Shown: positions 37,519 to 50,187 of the stretch, in pieces | Layout: each line of letters opens with the position of its first letter | How positions within the stretch are numbered: position 1 is the stretch's first letter | DNA from: Gonium pectorale | Lineage: Eukaryota > Chlorophyta > Chlorophyceae > Chlamydomonadales > Volvocaceae | NCBI GenBank assembly: GCA_001584585.1 | Contig: LSYV01000053.1 | Location: forward strand, 533,597-597,596 | Length of the DNA stretch: 64,000 nt | Reading direction: 5' to 3' | The notes under the pieces: model-generated | Told to the model about the DNA's origin: nothing | Database searches by the model: none | What the model saw: only the letters and a program-made list of their open reading frames with translations | Made by a program: the position numbers and the translations under genes

Positions 37519-40027
37519 CTGCGCGCGCAAGACGAACGAGGACCAGGAAATCAGGTCAAGCAAGGTGCAGTGCGCGAGTGATCAAGTAGATCAAGTCCGC
37601 CCGAGGCTGCAGGTGGGATGGGCCGCTGGGGTTGCTCCAAGCATGCATCTGCAGTACAGTTACTGAGCCTGTGATCAAACTGTTCCCCGGCACGACGCGA
37701 TTCTGGAGGTGGTATCAGTGGTCACGCAGCTTTCGGACCGGAAGGGTCCGTACCCCAGTGTCGGGGTCCGGTACCGATGAATTATAAAAAACGATGCCTT
37801 GATCCCAAAACAACCTTGTCCTGAACAGGGCAGATTGGATTGTGTCGGACAAGACTAACCTCAATTGAGTGCCGTCGTCCAAGGAAGTTTTCCCCATGGG
37901 CCTCCTGACTCTCATGACTCGCCCTGCCGTCAACAGTGTGGAACAAGTCAAGGTGACGCGCTCAGCCTCTACGCAGTATGGGAACGTTCAGTGTGGTAGA
38001 AGTGGCAGTCTCATCCCCCAAGACAGGTAAGGACCTTGATACCACAGCTTCACAGGCTTCACACCGATAAGGTAGCCTTGAACGTGTACAGCGTTAACTA
38101 AGAAGTACTGTGCTGGGAAGTCCTTCGAGTGGAGAAGTACTGCCGGGGTCGTTATACCACGCGTCCCATGGGTCAGGCCACAACACTAGATCTATTGCAA
38201 AATACGACAAGTCGTTCGTGAAAGCATATCCTGTGGTCCCGTCTGCGTTTGCATTCCTGCGTCCACAAGCCATGAGGCCTGAATGGAACGGGACCTTGCT
38301 GCAAGACTATGTGTTTCATACGACAGCTGCGGGCTATGTCAAGAGTGGATTCATAGCATATATGTATAAAGGCTTTGTTTGTGCAACCACGCTCAAGTGC
38401 CAAGAAGCCCGCTCATGAAGGGCAACAACTGAAGCGAATAACGATATCGGTGAAGACCGCATCCATTGCGTAGTGCTCAATGGGATTTTGCAAAAGCGGT
38501 TAGCGCGACTAGCCCCTGCCTAGCCCATGATGAACCAACCTGACACCACGTCTGAATGCAGAAACCTTTGATGAAGACCGAGACGACGAAGCTTGCGAAG
38601 ATGCGTAGCCCGAATGAGAGACCATCGCAGCAAGCGATTCAGTATTGAAGTTACAACTCCAACGCCTTTTGTAATTTCAAAGTATGCCTATTTGTAGCCT
38701 TGTAGCGCGTCGTGTCCGCAAACTTGCCTGTGCGGCTCGCAGCTTGTTTAGAATAAACAAAGTTGCAAGTCGCTACAAGTTGATGCAGTAGTATGCTGGT
38801 CATTTATTGTGGACTTGATGGGCTTGGCAATACACTTTTGCAGGCCCTGCCAAACTAATAGTCACGGTCATGTTGCCGAAGTTAATATGAAAGATGGGTT
38901 GCAGAGCAAGGAAGGGCCCAGGTCAGGGACCATTGCCGCAGTGCAGCGGTTAGGGACGAGATACGGCGCAACATGTTTTGAGTATTGAGTATTGATCCTT
39001 GTAGCAAGGTCTCGGCACATCGGCACAGCAAAAGCGTGCAGGGAAGAACACGAGCTTTCCGCACCCCTCCTCTACCGACCCCCCGATTGTCGTACATTTC
39101 ATCCGCCATCGTCTTTGCCCAGTCAAACCACAAAATAAATGGCTGAAACTCGGGAGTTGGCTTAAGTGGCATATGGGCTGCAGGTGGCTTGGTTCCAGCT
39201 ATTACTTTTGTGGTCTGGGTGGTCTGCCGTACGGGGGGTCAAAACCGTGTCACAGTGCTGGTTCGCTGCCGCACCCCGTGGCTTGTTTCACACCGTTTCT
39301 GCAGTTTAGATCCTCAGTCGTGCCCTGCTTCATATGTAAAAGGTCTGTGTGTAATAAGGATGTAAACATGCTCATCCATGTACGGCTGTCGTACAACAGC
39401 ACACCCGGAAGGAGACACATTGCTGCCGTGTGTGCCAGTGCGGCCAGGTCGAGGATGAGAAATCCTAAATCAGCACATGCAATAAATGACTCACACGGAC
39501 ATGGGATTATATTGCCAAAGATCAGCCCAATATGTCCGGACACATGTTTGGACTTGTTGCCCTGTAGAGTAATGTATGAATCTGCACCTGGCCACAGGGG
39601 GGCTGTCCAAGTTGGTGCCTCACCTGCCAATCCCAACCCCACCTCCTATCAACGCCTATGACGCTTCAATCCCATGCACGTAGGACCCGCTGCCGTACCC
39701 GGGCCCCTCCACCTCGCCCGGGCAGCCTACCCCCTCTCTTTCCTGCCAGTCCATCGGCGGCCAAATACGGGGAGGGGAATGCTATGGCCTGCTTCTGCGC
39801 GCCAACATTGTCCACATGCCCGCGACTGCTTCGAGCGCAGACGGTTCCTGACTCCATGTTTCTCTCTCTCTCATCCATTCCAGGTCTGTATTATGCCGAT
39901 CGGCGGTTCGGGGGTGCGGGCTGAGCGACCCGCGAATGGTAACCGCTGGCCGCCGATGGACTGGCCCCGTCGTCGACCGCTTGCCGGACCCTCTACTTAT
40001 AGTCAGATAACTATTTTGGTAATACAC
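37519..40027. other. upstream of copy 2; missing first exon, otherwise unassigned
   Basis: The copy 2 start codon and promoter should be here. Copies 1 and 3 share an Arg/Ser-rich first exon ending SRRAR, but no equivalent with a matching donor is visible. Minus-strand frames at 37715-37951 (contains LDDGTQLRLVLSDTIQSA) and 39250-39642 (hydrophobic, FLILDLAALAHTAAM) look somewhat protein-like but match nothing I recognise. The stretch 38500-38900 is AT-richer than the rest of the window and carries no frame of note. Confidence 0.35.
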
Positions 40028-40047
40028 NNNNNNNNNNNNNNNNNNNN
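40028..40047. other. assembly gap 2 (20 N)
   Basis: Twenty N bases. Unlike gap 1, the two flanks do not repeat each other. The right flank opens with CTCTTTTTTAATC and the tRNA-like sequence. Confidence 0.97.
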
Positions 40048-40075
40048 CTCTTTTTTAATCCCAGCACCACCGACA

Positions 40076-40140
40076 TTGTCTCTGAGGGGTTCGAACCCTC
40101 CAGCCTTTTGAAAGGCTCTCTTGCCAACTCAAGAGGGACA
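40076..40140 (-). tRNA. degenerate tRNA or tRNA-derived SINE head
   Basis: The minus strand can fold as a cloverleaf of about 65 nt. The acceptor is TGTCCCT with AGAGACA (6 of 7 pairs). The D-arm is CTTG-AGTTGG-CAAG. The anticodon stem is AGCCT/AGGCT with a 6-base loop TTCAAA, where 7 is normal. The T-arm is GAGGG-TTCGAAC-CCCTC. GGTTCGAACCC is a perfect internal B box for RNA polymerase III. The short length, abnormal loop and absent T-run terminator argue against a working tRNA. Downstream the strand runs into ATTAAAAAAGAG and then gap 2, which fits the A-rich tail of a SINE. No anticodon identity is claimed. Confidence 0.4.
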
Positions 40141-42192
40141 GGCAGGCGGCGGCCGAGGCAAGGATAGCCCCCAATTTAACGCCGAGGGAAGGCGGCCTGC
40201 CCATGGGCGGTGGGCAGGCTCCCAGGGAATTGCGCCCCAGGTTAATATCCATGTAGCCAGCCACACGAGGTTCCCGTTTCAACCACGGCCCACTCGGTTA
40301 GTCTCGCGGACGGTAGGGCACTACAGCTGTCGTGCTCGCGAATTTCTATCGCCTCACCTCCCTCCTGGGCAAGCTCAGGAAGGAGGTGACTGCCTCCATG
40401 ACTTATATAAGTGTGCCTGGTGATTTCCTTTAGGGCGTCGCACAGCTTGGCGCTGTCGACGCTGCACAGCGTACAGCTCTCTGTGGTCTCTGTACTGTTG
40501 CGTGCACCCAGGCGCTGCCCAGGTCTTACCCTGTGCCCTGTGGTACGAACTATGAGTCTGAAGTATGGGCCGTGCATCTTCTCCGGAGCGTTCTACATCA
40601 CTCGGCACCCTAGCATCTCCAACAGCGCTCCGACCCACCCTAAGAATGGGGCTTTGCAACGGGAAAGGCGCCAAGATTGCGGTTTGGGACCCAAAATGCC
40701 ACGCTTATATGACGCCCGGTTTGACTGCTCATTGCGAGTGCACCCAAGTGATTCAGCGCTGATGAGGACGCGGAGCTGGAGGACGGATGGCAGCCGGGAG
40801 AGCATTGACTGTAGGCGCTGCTGCGCCACACCGAGGTTACGTGGACGATCACACTTCTGACCATAAGCCTTGAAGGACCTTGGGCACCAGCAGCACGCAC
40901 ATACCTTTCTCCCCACAGCAACTTGCACCGAAACATTTGCACCATAACCAGTCACCTTTACGCTGCATGTCCATCTGCAGCACAGGCAACGAGGCAAGCC
41001 CAGCTGGATGCCTTCGACGCCCCGGTAAGCTGGCCCCTCTGAACGAAAGTGCCCTTTTGCTCTGTCCAACCGCCCTACTGGTAATGTCAGGCCTTTGGGT
41101 GTGTATGCCCGTAGGGGTGGGATCCTAAACCTTTAAAATCTCTTTGGAGATAAGCGAAACGCTAATGTGAGTTGCTATCAGAGGAGATCCCCTGGTTGCC
41201 ATTACAGAGCGTCCAAATGACTTTACCTGAAGACACAAGCCTTCACAGCCATATACTCCTTATAATAATAGCCTTGCATGCTATGCACGACGGCACTGGG
41301 CAACTATCGACTTTGGAGGGCATCATGACTATTGTGTGGCACCTGACGACAAGGTCATTGGCGCAGCCATGCGCACAGAGCTCAACAGCAAGTCCACCCG
41401 CTCACCGCTCACCACGAATAAGTCAATAACCTATCACTTCTTCCACAGAGCCGCAAACCTTTGGATAGCGCTCCTGTCAGAAAAAAAGGACATGCGTGCT
41501 CGGCATGCCTTCTCCCTCAGCCCAACCTCTCGTCCAGGTGCATGCCGCCCGCACACACCAATTAGGCGCCCGAAGCATCCCAAAGTCCTGTTGTCCAGGT
41601 ACAACTACATCGTGCCATACGACGTGTCCTTATCACGCAGCTGCGTCCAGCAGCATTCCATGAACGTGATGCACATGGGCGACGATCGACGGGTTGCAGG
41701 ACAAAACTGCATAGTGTCACGCAGCACTGGTTCAGTGTTCTCCTCATTGTGCCTGGCAGGATCATGAGGTACGCCGGCCCTCAGTTCGGGCGTTCACCCA
41801 GCGCCTGGACGGGCGCAGTATGCCCGCGTACAGGCTAGAGCTTTGACAGCACATCGTGACTGACACAACTCTGGATGACTGTGGACGAGCGCCACACGTA
41901 CGGCAACTGCCCGGCAACCACCCTTGCAAATCATTCTCCGTAGTGATGAGCAATACGATATATTGAATGTATATATCTTACAATCACGCGGCAAAACAAC
42001 CATTCGAATTCCTTCGCGTCACAGTCATCACACATCCACCATGCAACTGATCCATGCTGGCTGCCAACGGTTACCGTCTGCAGGGCAGTCAACCAAACCA
42101 CCGGATCCCTCCTTATGCTTATTGCGCAATGATGCACATGCGCGGGCGGTCCTCAGCATCCAAGGGTAATGGCAACTCAGGTAGCTGCCCTC
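40141..42192. other. 3' side of copy 3; unassigned frames
   Basis: Between the tRNA-like sequence and the copy 3 stop. Open frames on both strands overlap at 40.4-41.1 kb and 41.3-41.8 kb. A plus-strand frame around 41300-41767 contains HDYCVAPDDKVIGAAMRTEL and reads somewhat like protein, but it has no family resemblance to me and no splice support. The right end is probably the copy 3 3' UTR. Confidence 0.35.
41988..41992 (-). terminator. TGTAA, possible poly(A) signal of copy 3
   Basis: TGTAA on the minus strand, about 200 bases past the copy 3 TAA (42193). Position is plausible for an algal 3' UTR, but the motif is short. Confidence 0.4.
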
Positions 42193-45100
42193 TTAAAGAA
42201 TGGACGGCAATATCGACTTGCTATGCTGTTGGCTGAGCTGGTTACTTGCGGACCTGTGTCAGCAGGTTCAACGGGTAAAGGTGAATTATCGGACAGGAGC
42301 ATAGTACTGCAGAAAGTGCTGGGATACACCCTAACTCCCATATGGTAGCGCGGTTCGAATCATGCATTCTACCTACGCTGCTCACCTGATGATAGCCTTC
42401 CACTTGTTTGTGGCGTCGTTGCCGTTGTCGCTTTCGTGTCCTGCATCAGAGCAAATCGTTTGGAAGGGGAGGCAAGGGTGCGCCGTTACCGAACGGTCTT
42501 TCTGTATTTACTAGTAGAGTAGGCAGGACCCGGGAAAAGTTTAGACCATTTGGAGCAAAAGACCCGCACTGGGAAGTGTGCACCGTCGTTGTTAGCCTCG
42601 TGCAGCTCAACGCGACATGCATACGAGCCGTCACCAGGCCCTCGGGCTGCGCAAGATTTGGGTCTTCATCCTATACACCTTTTCAGGACCGCCCGGCTCC
42701 TTTTCGGTTGTTAGCCAAATGGAAGCGAGCCATGAGGCTAAAGCCTCAATGCTAAACGCCTCGCCCCAGACAAACGCATCCCAGTCACCGCACCGTCAGT
42801 GCCTCCGCTCATGGTCCTCTCTTGCAGCCCGGCGCCTACTGCGTCGCTGCCCTTGGTATTGGACAAAGTCCCCAGCGCGCGTGCGACCAGCTTCTCCACG
42901 TCCAGCTCCAGCGGCAGCTGACTCATCAGCTCAGCGATGTGGCGCCTCTGTGTAATGTTGTCGGTTGCAATGAGAATATTGATTATTTGGGTAGTGCTTT
43001 GTATCCCACTTGCACGACAGCGTGAGTATGGCAGATGGCGGCTGCCGTACGTGCAATGGAGCCTTTCCATTCACTGCCATACGACACCGTAAGCAAGCAC
43101 CCACCTCGCGTGAGACGCGTTTAAGCACCGGGTTGAGGAGCACGAACAAGAAGCCGGCAATGACAAGCCACATCAGCAAGAAGAGCACGATGTGCAGGAG
43201 CAGGATTCCTGCAACAGGACGTCAGCGGCTGCCATTGGAACCAGCTTGAGACTTTGCCACGGTTCAAGCACCAGTCAGCGCGTATTTCCGCAAGGACCTC
43301 ATACAGCTGACAAAGACCAAATCGCTGTCCGTACAACCAAGCATAAGCTTATGGGGATTGCCTCCGTGCGATCAAATGGTGAAAACGCGACGGGGGCACC
43401 TACTGTCAAAGAGGGACGTTATGGACTTGTAGTGGACGTGCTCGATCTCCACAATGCCGTCCATCAAATCCTAAGCGAGGGAACGTGTTGGGACAGTACG
43501 GGAACATTCCAAATGGACATATCATGCATGCCACACACTCGCCACGCTCGTTGAAGCGTTGGGAAGCCACCGTCGCCTACATGCGAACCGCATTGACACT
43601 ACTGCACATCAGCAAGGCACCCGAACGCGCGCGCCACAAGAAGCCCACTCACCACAGATCCCACATTGTAAATGAAGTCGACGTTCTCTGCATAACGGGG
43701 ACCACGTGTGGGACTTTAAACTCTGCGTCCGCGAAGCAAAAAATGCACCCTTCTCCTCCTTTGTTTGCGGATTGTATGTTTGTAGATTGAGGTACGGACG
43801 AAAGGTGTCCGCTAAGCTGCCTGGCAAATGCGTCGCGCCGTCCGCAAGGGTTGGGGATATATTGAGCCAGCCATGTACGCACCATCGTCAAGACCGGGAG
43901 GCGTGGTGCTGTGCGACTCGGCCAGGGTGGCCAGCCGCCGTAAGAAGTGCTGCATAATGCTGTCGACGCCGTTGTATATCAGCTGATAGAACCGGTACTC
44001 CGGGCCGGGACATGGTGCGTGCTCCTGCGGCGGCCACAAAAGACCCCGATAACTTGCGTTTTGTTCGGTCTTATGAATAGCCTGCTTACCACAAGGCGCG
44101 CAGGCACGCTGTAACGACAAGGGTTGCTCTTTGCTGACGGTGGCATGCCCAAGACGTTCACCCACAGAGATTCGGGAGGAGCTCCATGTCACGAAGCTCC
44201 AAGCCAATGCGCGAATGGCTTGTCCGTACCTTGGTGCGGTGACACTTGCCGGTCTTGTATAAGACGTCTGCCAACTCCTCCGATGCGAAGGCAAGGCCGG
44301 TCTTCACCATCGGGAACTGTTCTGTGTTGGGTCCTATGGTCGAGGGTACGAACCATGCGATTAGACCACAGAACAGTCTCAACGATGGTGACAACGACGG
44401 ATGACCGAAAACCACAGCAGCAGCAACAGCGTCAAAGCAAAAACAGCACAGACCTTAGCTCTTATGTACGGAGACGAAGCGCGTCGCATATGCGCACGCA
44501 CCCACCTGTCACCATGTACGCGTCCGCCCCAAGCTCGAGGGTGTAGTACGCGTCCTTCATGACCTTCTGGCAAGCAACCAATGCTGCGCGACCCGCCGGG
44601 AGCTTGACTGGGTCATCAATGTTACCCAGCTCCTGCAGCCGCAAAGGCAGTCACTGTTGCTCGATCGGGCGGCCCCGAACCCAGGTCGTTCACCGTGTCC
44701 CTTACAACAGTGTTTAATGTGCGGATGGCCCCTTCCCACGCGTTATGGAACATTGGTTACATGGCGAGTAATCCATCCTTCTAGATGCTCACCTGCGTGA
44801 AGAATACCTGTGCAGACAAACAGAGGGCAACCCAAGGGAGGTGTGGTACGGTTAACGTTAGAATGCAGGGAGTTTGGAAACATATAAACCGCTCTCACAT
44901 GGCAGCGCTCATCAGGGATCCGCACCAACACACACGGCACGTCGGCCTTCCTGCTAGCGCTGGCACGTTAGGAAACAGCTCGCGCAAACGACAACTTCCA
45001 CTTGCCGCGCGATATGTTCTCGCTGCCATGAAGTTGGCCACAGCGTGGATGGCCACCACTTCGACCACGTTCTGTAGGGACCAACGAATTGGAGCTAGTA

Positions 45101-48100
45101 AGCTTGCAAAAAGTAGGAGCCCCTGAATCCCATATCTAGATGCACTACCTTCAAAAGGGCAATGCCATCAACGGGAGTTCACTGTTCCAAGACCGCCAGA
45201 CACTAGCGACCCCTTGTCATCGCTGTGACCCCTTTGCCGCTCTGTTCCGCCCAGTACGATACCAGCGCATGCACCCATGCGCGGCCTGGCGTGGCTCCCA
45301 CCTTTAAGATGATGACCGCAGCCGCGTACAGCGAGATTACCTAAACAGCACACGGACACGGATCCGGAGCGCTTTGTCAGAGTAAGGCGCACCGCAGCGC
45401 ATGGAACAGCGCATGGGAGAGATCCGGTCGGTTGAAACGCAGTACGCAGTACACCAGTGCAGCCGTGCGACAGTACGGCTTACATCACAGCACACTGTAT
45501 ACGGTGAACACATAGCGTCGCTCATCACATCACGTACCACCATGGACCAGATGACGAAGGGCGTGATCATCAGCGCTGTCTCGTGTGAGTCGTATCGGAT
45601 GACGCGCCGGCTCACGTTGGTCGACGCGTTGCCGGCAGCCAGCGCCGTGGGCAAGGGGCTCACGCCCTTGCCGCGCCTGCACAGGAGGGAGCGGGCGAGC
45701 GCATTGTCAGAAGCTCCGTGTTCTACGCATCTGGGCGATACCGCACATCTGACGCACCCGTCTGGCTGCGTTACTTAGGCTGCGTCCGTTTGGGTGCGCC
45801 GTACAACAGCTGCACCCCATCCATCGGTATGTGGCCAGCCAGCCGCGCAACCGTATTGACAGACTGCAACGTAAGCGCACTTCATGAAATGCAAGACGTC
45901 CGAATACATGCCACAGAGCTAATCGAGAAGCCGGCATGCGAGTGATGACCCTGTGACGACCGTGTGGTATGACCCACCAGCCAAGCGCCAGTTGCAGATG
46001 CCGTGGCAGGAAGCCGCATGTCAGGAGGTTCCAGACCCACTGGGCCGGCCGGCGCCGCTTCTCTTCCTTGCCCTCCGTCGCGAGCCGCATGCTGGCTGAG
46101 CCCTTGCCGTTGAGCGGGCTGGCAAACAGGCCGCCACTGCGCTTGCTGCGCGGCGCGCCCTCAATAGGGATCCCCATGTTTGAGGGCATGCCATCGGAGC
46201 CGGCGACGTTGAGCGTCGCGCGGCGCTTGGCTTTGACAGCCTTGTCTTCGTCTTCGGGCTCCTCCTGCTCAGTGATGGCAGCCCGTTCCGTCTCCTCGTT
46301 CTCAATGTCATCGTCATCGTCGTCCTCCTGCAAATTGTTGGGCCGTGTAAACATGTGGCTCATGTTCTCAAGGCTTAAGCGGCCGGTAGCGAAGCAAGGT
46401 TGCAGCCGGCCGCGTTGGTATGTCAGTGACGGGTGGGACACCCGTGTGAGAACATGCCGTACAAAAAGTATTTCGCCGAAGACTGGCTTCAGCTGTAGCT
46501 GCTGTCCAGTGCAGTGCTAACCCGCCCGCCAGCCGCGCGCCTGCGACTTACGTCCACGAGGAGTGCAGTGTTCTGGGATGCAAGGGCGCGCGTCAGTCCC
46601 TGCAGGGGCACGGGCCATGCATTGATGATGATGTTGGACCCACTGCACGTTCGCTGCCCACGGAGCACATGGAGCCTGTACGCTGAGCCTTGCCCATAGA
46701 AAAAGCGGCTCATTGCACCCACAGCCAGGCCGGGGATGACCAGGAAGGCACTGTAGAGCTTGTATCACACATCTCCGGACAGAACCTCGTACTCATCCTC
46801 GTACACATTCCAGTAAATGCCGCCGTACGCACCACGGGAATGACAAGGAAGGTGCTGTACAGCTTGTACCGCTGGGCCGCCACTGCGCGCAGCAGGTACG
46901 CAATGTACCTGTTGTCGGAAGGATCGGGGCAAGTGCGGGGGCGCGTAAGCAAGTGGTGACGAGGGGATAGCAACTCGGGGGCAGCAGCGCACCATCCAAG
47001 GGTCCCCAAGTGCGTACGACACCGCATTCAGTTGCAACAGTCGAGTGGGGAGAAAAATGACCGGAGCGAAGTGACACTCACGAAGAGCCCGGGTTACTGA
47101 TTTGAAGCACCGCGACCTTGCGTTATCCCTGCTCGCATGGCTGGTCATCGCAGCCGGAACTTTGGTCCCCCACGCACAGTCGCACTTACAAAGCAGCCAG
47201 TGAACTCAGGAAGGCACCCTCAATGGCGAGGAAGACCAGCTGGAGGGTGTCGACCTGCATACGTCACGGCAGCAAGACGGGTGTAAACGTCACATGTACA
47301 GCCTTCATGACACAACATCACTGCTAACACGTGCTCAGCCATGTACCCACGTCCGTGACGTCAATGCAGCGCGCGGACCAGTGCGCGTTCTCTCACGTTG
47401 CCCCAATCACGTACCCAGTCCGTATCGTCCACAGCTGCGAAGAGCATAGCGTCCAGGGCCTGCAGGCAGCACGATGCATACAGGTGTCATGCATCCTCTT
47501 GATGTCGTACTCCTGGGGTACAGGCCCGACTTGTGGCCTACTATTAGCAGGCGCTGCTAGAGCATAGGCGGCCGTTGCCGTGCCCATCGGCGTCATGGAA
47601 TGGCGTCGAGCTGCCTGCGGTGAGGGCCCCAGCTGGGCCGCGGTGAGCCGAAGCTGTCGCAGGCCAGCACAGTGTACCGTGCACTGCGGGGTTCGGCCGT
47701 GGAGTTCAAGCCAGTCCTTGCTTCAGTTACTGCGGGTGCGACCAGCGCATGTTGTGCGCAGCGCCGGCCGGCTGCAACCTGGGCAATCAGCGTACGCACG
47801 GACCTTCCTCGAAGCCTTCCACAGGTCGGGTCCGCTCTTGATAATGAATTGCCCCTCGGGGGTTGCGGAGATAGGGATGCCCTCGGCCACCATGTCCGTG
47901 AAGCTCTGGACCACTTCCTTGGCGCTGTTGTAGAACTCCGTGCCAAAGTCCTGTTACATTGTACAGGTGTTCAATCCGGTGAACATCGGGGGTGAGTATT
48001 TGGAGATAAATGTGGCAAAGGTAGTGGTGATACAGGTGCATAGCAGAAAGGCAGGTAAGGCAATGCAGTGGCTCTTGAAATGCAGCTTCTGGCAAAAACA

Positions 48101-50187
48101 TGATCACGTTGTACGTTTGAAGCTTGCATTATGAGGTGTACAGTAAATGGCTGACGAACAGAACTGACCCAAACTGTCGTGTTTTTGTACACGTCGGAGC
48201 CGTCATCGGCAAGTCCGTTCCAAACCTGCGGACAGGGATGGTTGAAGGGATGGAGGTTATTATTCTGGCACGCGGTGTTTCTGCACGTGTTAATGGATCG
48301 CAAGCAACTGTAACTAAGGAAGCGTAGGGGTGCACAACAAGAGGCCGGGGGGCTCACCGGGACTGGTGTATGGTAGAAGATCTGGACAACTTTGGAGTCC
48401 TTCGTGTGATGAGCCTGCAGCATCTCGTTGAGGCGCACCTAAGGGCACAGAGCAATGCGAATGCTCGATAGCTATAAGTATGTTTATCGGACGCGCATGA
48501 TGCCTGGCTTGCAGGGCCCACGGGTCACATCCGTGAGGGCGGTGTTCAGCAAGAGTGTGAAATGTCGCCACAGCGCGGCTGCCGTGCACGCATGATTGCA
48601 CGATTGGTTAACATGGACCCCACCTTGACTTCTTCCGCATCTGCTGCCACCCGCTTGAGGAAAAACTGCGCACGTTTGGAGCCACAGGAAGGCCCCATCC
48701 GGTGTCAGTGAAGGTCGTACGGTGCATAAGAGAATGAACGCTCAGCACGGCCTGCGCAGGCCCTAACCAGCCAGGCGCTTGAAGAGCAAGGGACGCGGTC
48801 ACGACTCGCTTTGGGGCCGCATCCAGGGTTTAGCTGGTTAAGCGTTGCAAGGAGTTATGGTAGCGCACCGTCGCATCCTCCGGGCGGTAAAGGTTGGGCA
48901 CCGTCCTGTTGCGCGAGATTACGTCCAGTGACCGGACGTCGGTCATGATGCGATGCATGAAGCGCTGCGACTCGTCGCTGCGGCCAAGGTTCATCATGCT
49001 CCTCTTCTGCATCTGCACCGCATTCATCACCAATGTGAAAAACACCACGTGCACCAGCGCCAGCACCGCCAGCACGCCCATGGAGTGGCGCCGGAAGCGC
49101 TGTGAGACCTGCAGGCGCGGGCAGGGCGCGGGGCGGGGTAGGGCAGGTTGGGCGAGGGCCCCGGAACTCCAGTCAAGCGCTGCCAGGAGCGCCGTGACCC
49201 CTGGCCACAAACGTAGACCGGTTCGGGAGATGCTGGTTGCTGCAGGTTGCGGAAAGAACCGGAAGCACTGTTTGTGGAAAACCGCAAGACCACAAGGGCA
49301 GCGGCAGCGCCCCACCTGCTGCGCCTGGCTGCTGTCCATCATCTTAGCCAGCTTGCGGAACCGCTTGCCGCGCCGGTACTCGGCGCCGCCTCCCGCCCCT
49401 GCTCCGCGCACGCGGTGCGCAAGGAGGCGTTGAACGGTTGGACGAGCAAAGGGCAGACAGTTGAACAGAAAGAAGCAGCAAATGTGGCGGCAAGCAGTGC
49501 AGCGCGAAAGTGCGGCTTTGCCACGCACCCGATTGCGCCGACATAGCGCTCTGGCCGCCCTCGCTTGCGGCAACGCTCGCCGCATCGTCGTCCGGGTACG
49601 GCGCCGCCTCTGACGCGGCACGGAGCCCGGACGGCGACGTCCGCAGGGCGCGCGACTCCTGTCTGTCGGTGCCGGGTCTGGCGGGAAGCACGCCGCTGAG
49701 GGGCCGCTGCGGGAGGGAAGCAATCGCGAGCTCCAGATCATCGCTGTGCCGCGCCGCATCTTCAACATTGTCGACCTGCGCGCATATTGAAATTGTGTGC
49801 GCTTATTGACATGTACAGTGCAAGACACGCAGCCACAGGCATGCCCTTGTCCTTGGCGCCTAGCGCTTGCGATACCCGTAAGGCCCGTCCCTGGCCCCAA
49901 GTCCCTTCGCTCAGTCGAGGCAGCCACAACGACACAGAGGGCACCACGCAGGGAACCGAATAGGCCGCGAGCACGTCGATGCGCTGGAGCGTACCTTGCT
50001 GGCACCCGGGCGGACCGTGTTTTGGTAGAAGTTCCCTGCTTGACAATCCGAGGGTCAAAACATTGGTCAGCTGCTGTCCACAATAAGAAACGAAGCTGAC
50101 TTAATCCGAAGGGGACATCCCCAACATTGCCTCACCCTTGCTGGTCACCCAGGCGGCGACACGCTCAGTGGCCTCGGAAACCTTGCT
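42193..50187 (-). other. copy 3 exon block D: linker and C-terminal membrane region
   Basis: Exons: 50136-50187, 49995-50035, 49529-49775, 49316-49398, 48869-49108, 48624-48665, 48358-48438, 48169-48225, 47804-47950, 47415-47459, 47190-47254, 46833-46908, 46552-46599, 46041-46327, 45538-45676, 45302-45340, 45006-45071, 44793-44807, 44506-44632, 44230-44333, 43883-44024, 43653-43687, 43404-43470, 43105-43208, 42794-42947, 42386-42440, 42193-42253. Landmarks: GGGAEYRRGKRFRKLAKMM, VLAVLALVHVVFFTLVM, MTDVRSLDVISRNRT, YIAYLLRAVAAQRYKLYST, GLTRALASQNTALL, acidic DDDDDDIENEE, HETALMITPFVIWSMV, CPGPEYRFYQLI, VLFLLMWLVIAGFLFVLL, AELMSQLPLELDVEKLV, WKAIIR. Includes a 15-nt microexon (44793-44807). Confidence 0.82.

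Noticed and set aside
39051..39109. Possible first exon of copy 2 (MADEMYDNRGVG and VRKAR)
   Set aside because: The ending only loosely resembles SRRAR of copies 1 and 3; the Ser-rich part is absent and the GT position does not match.
41300..41767. Plus-strand gene containing DYCVAPDDKVIGAAMRTEL
   Set aside because: It reads like protein in places, but both strands are open here, there is no family match and no splice evidence. Left as unassigned.
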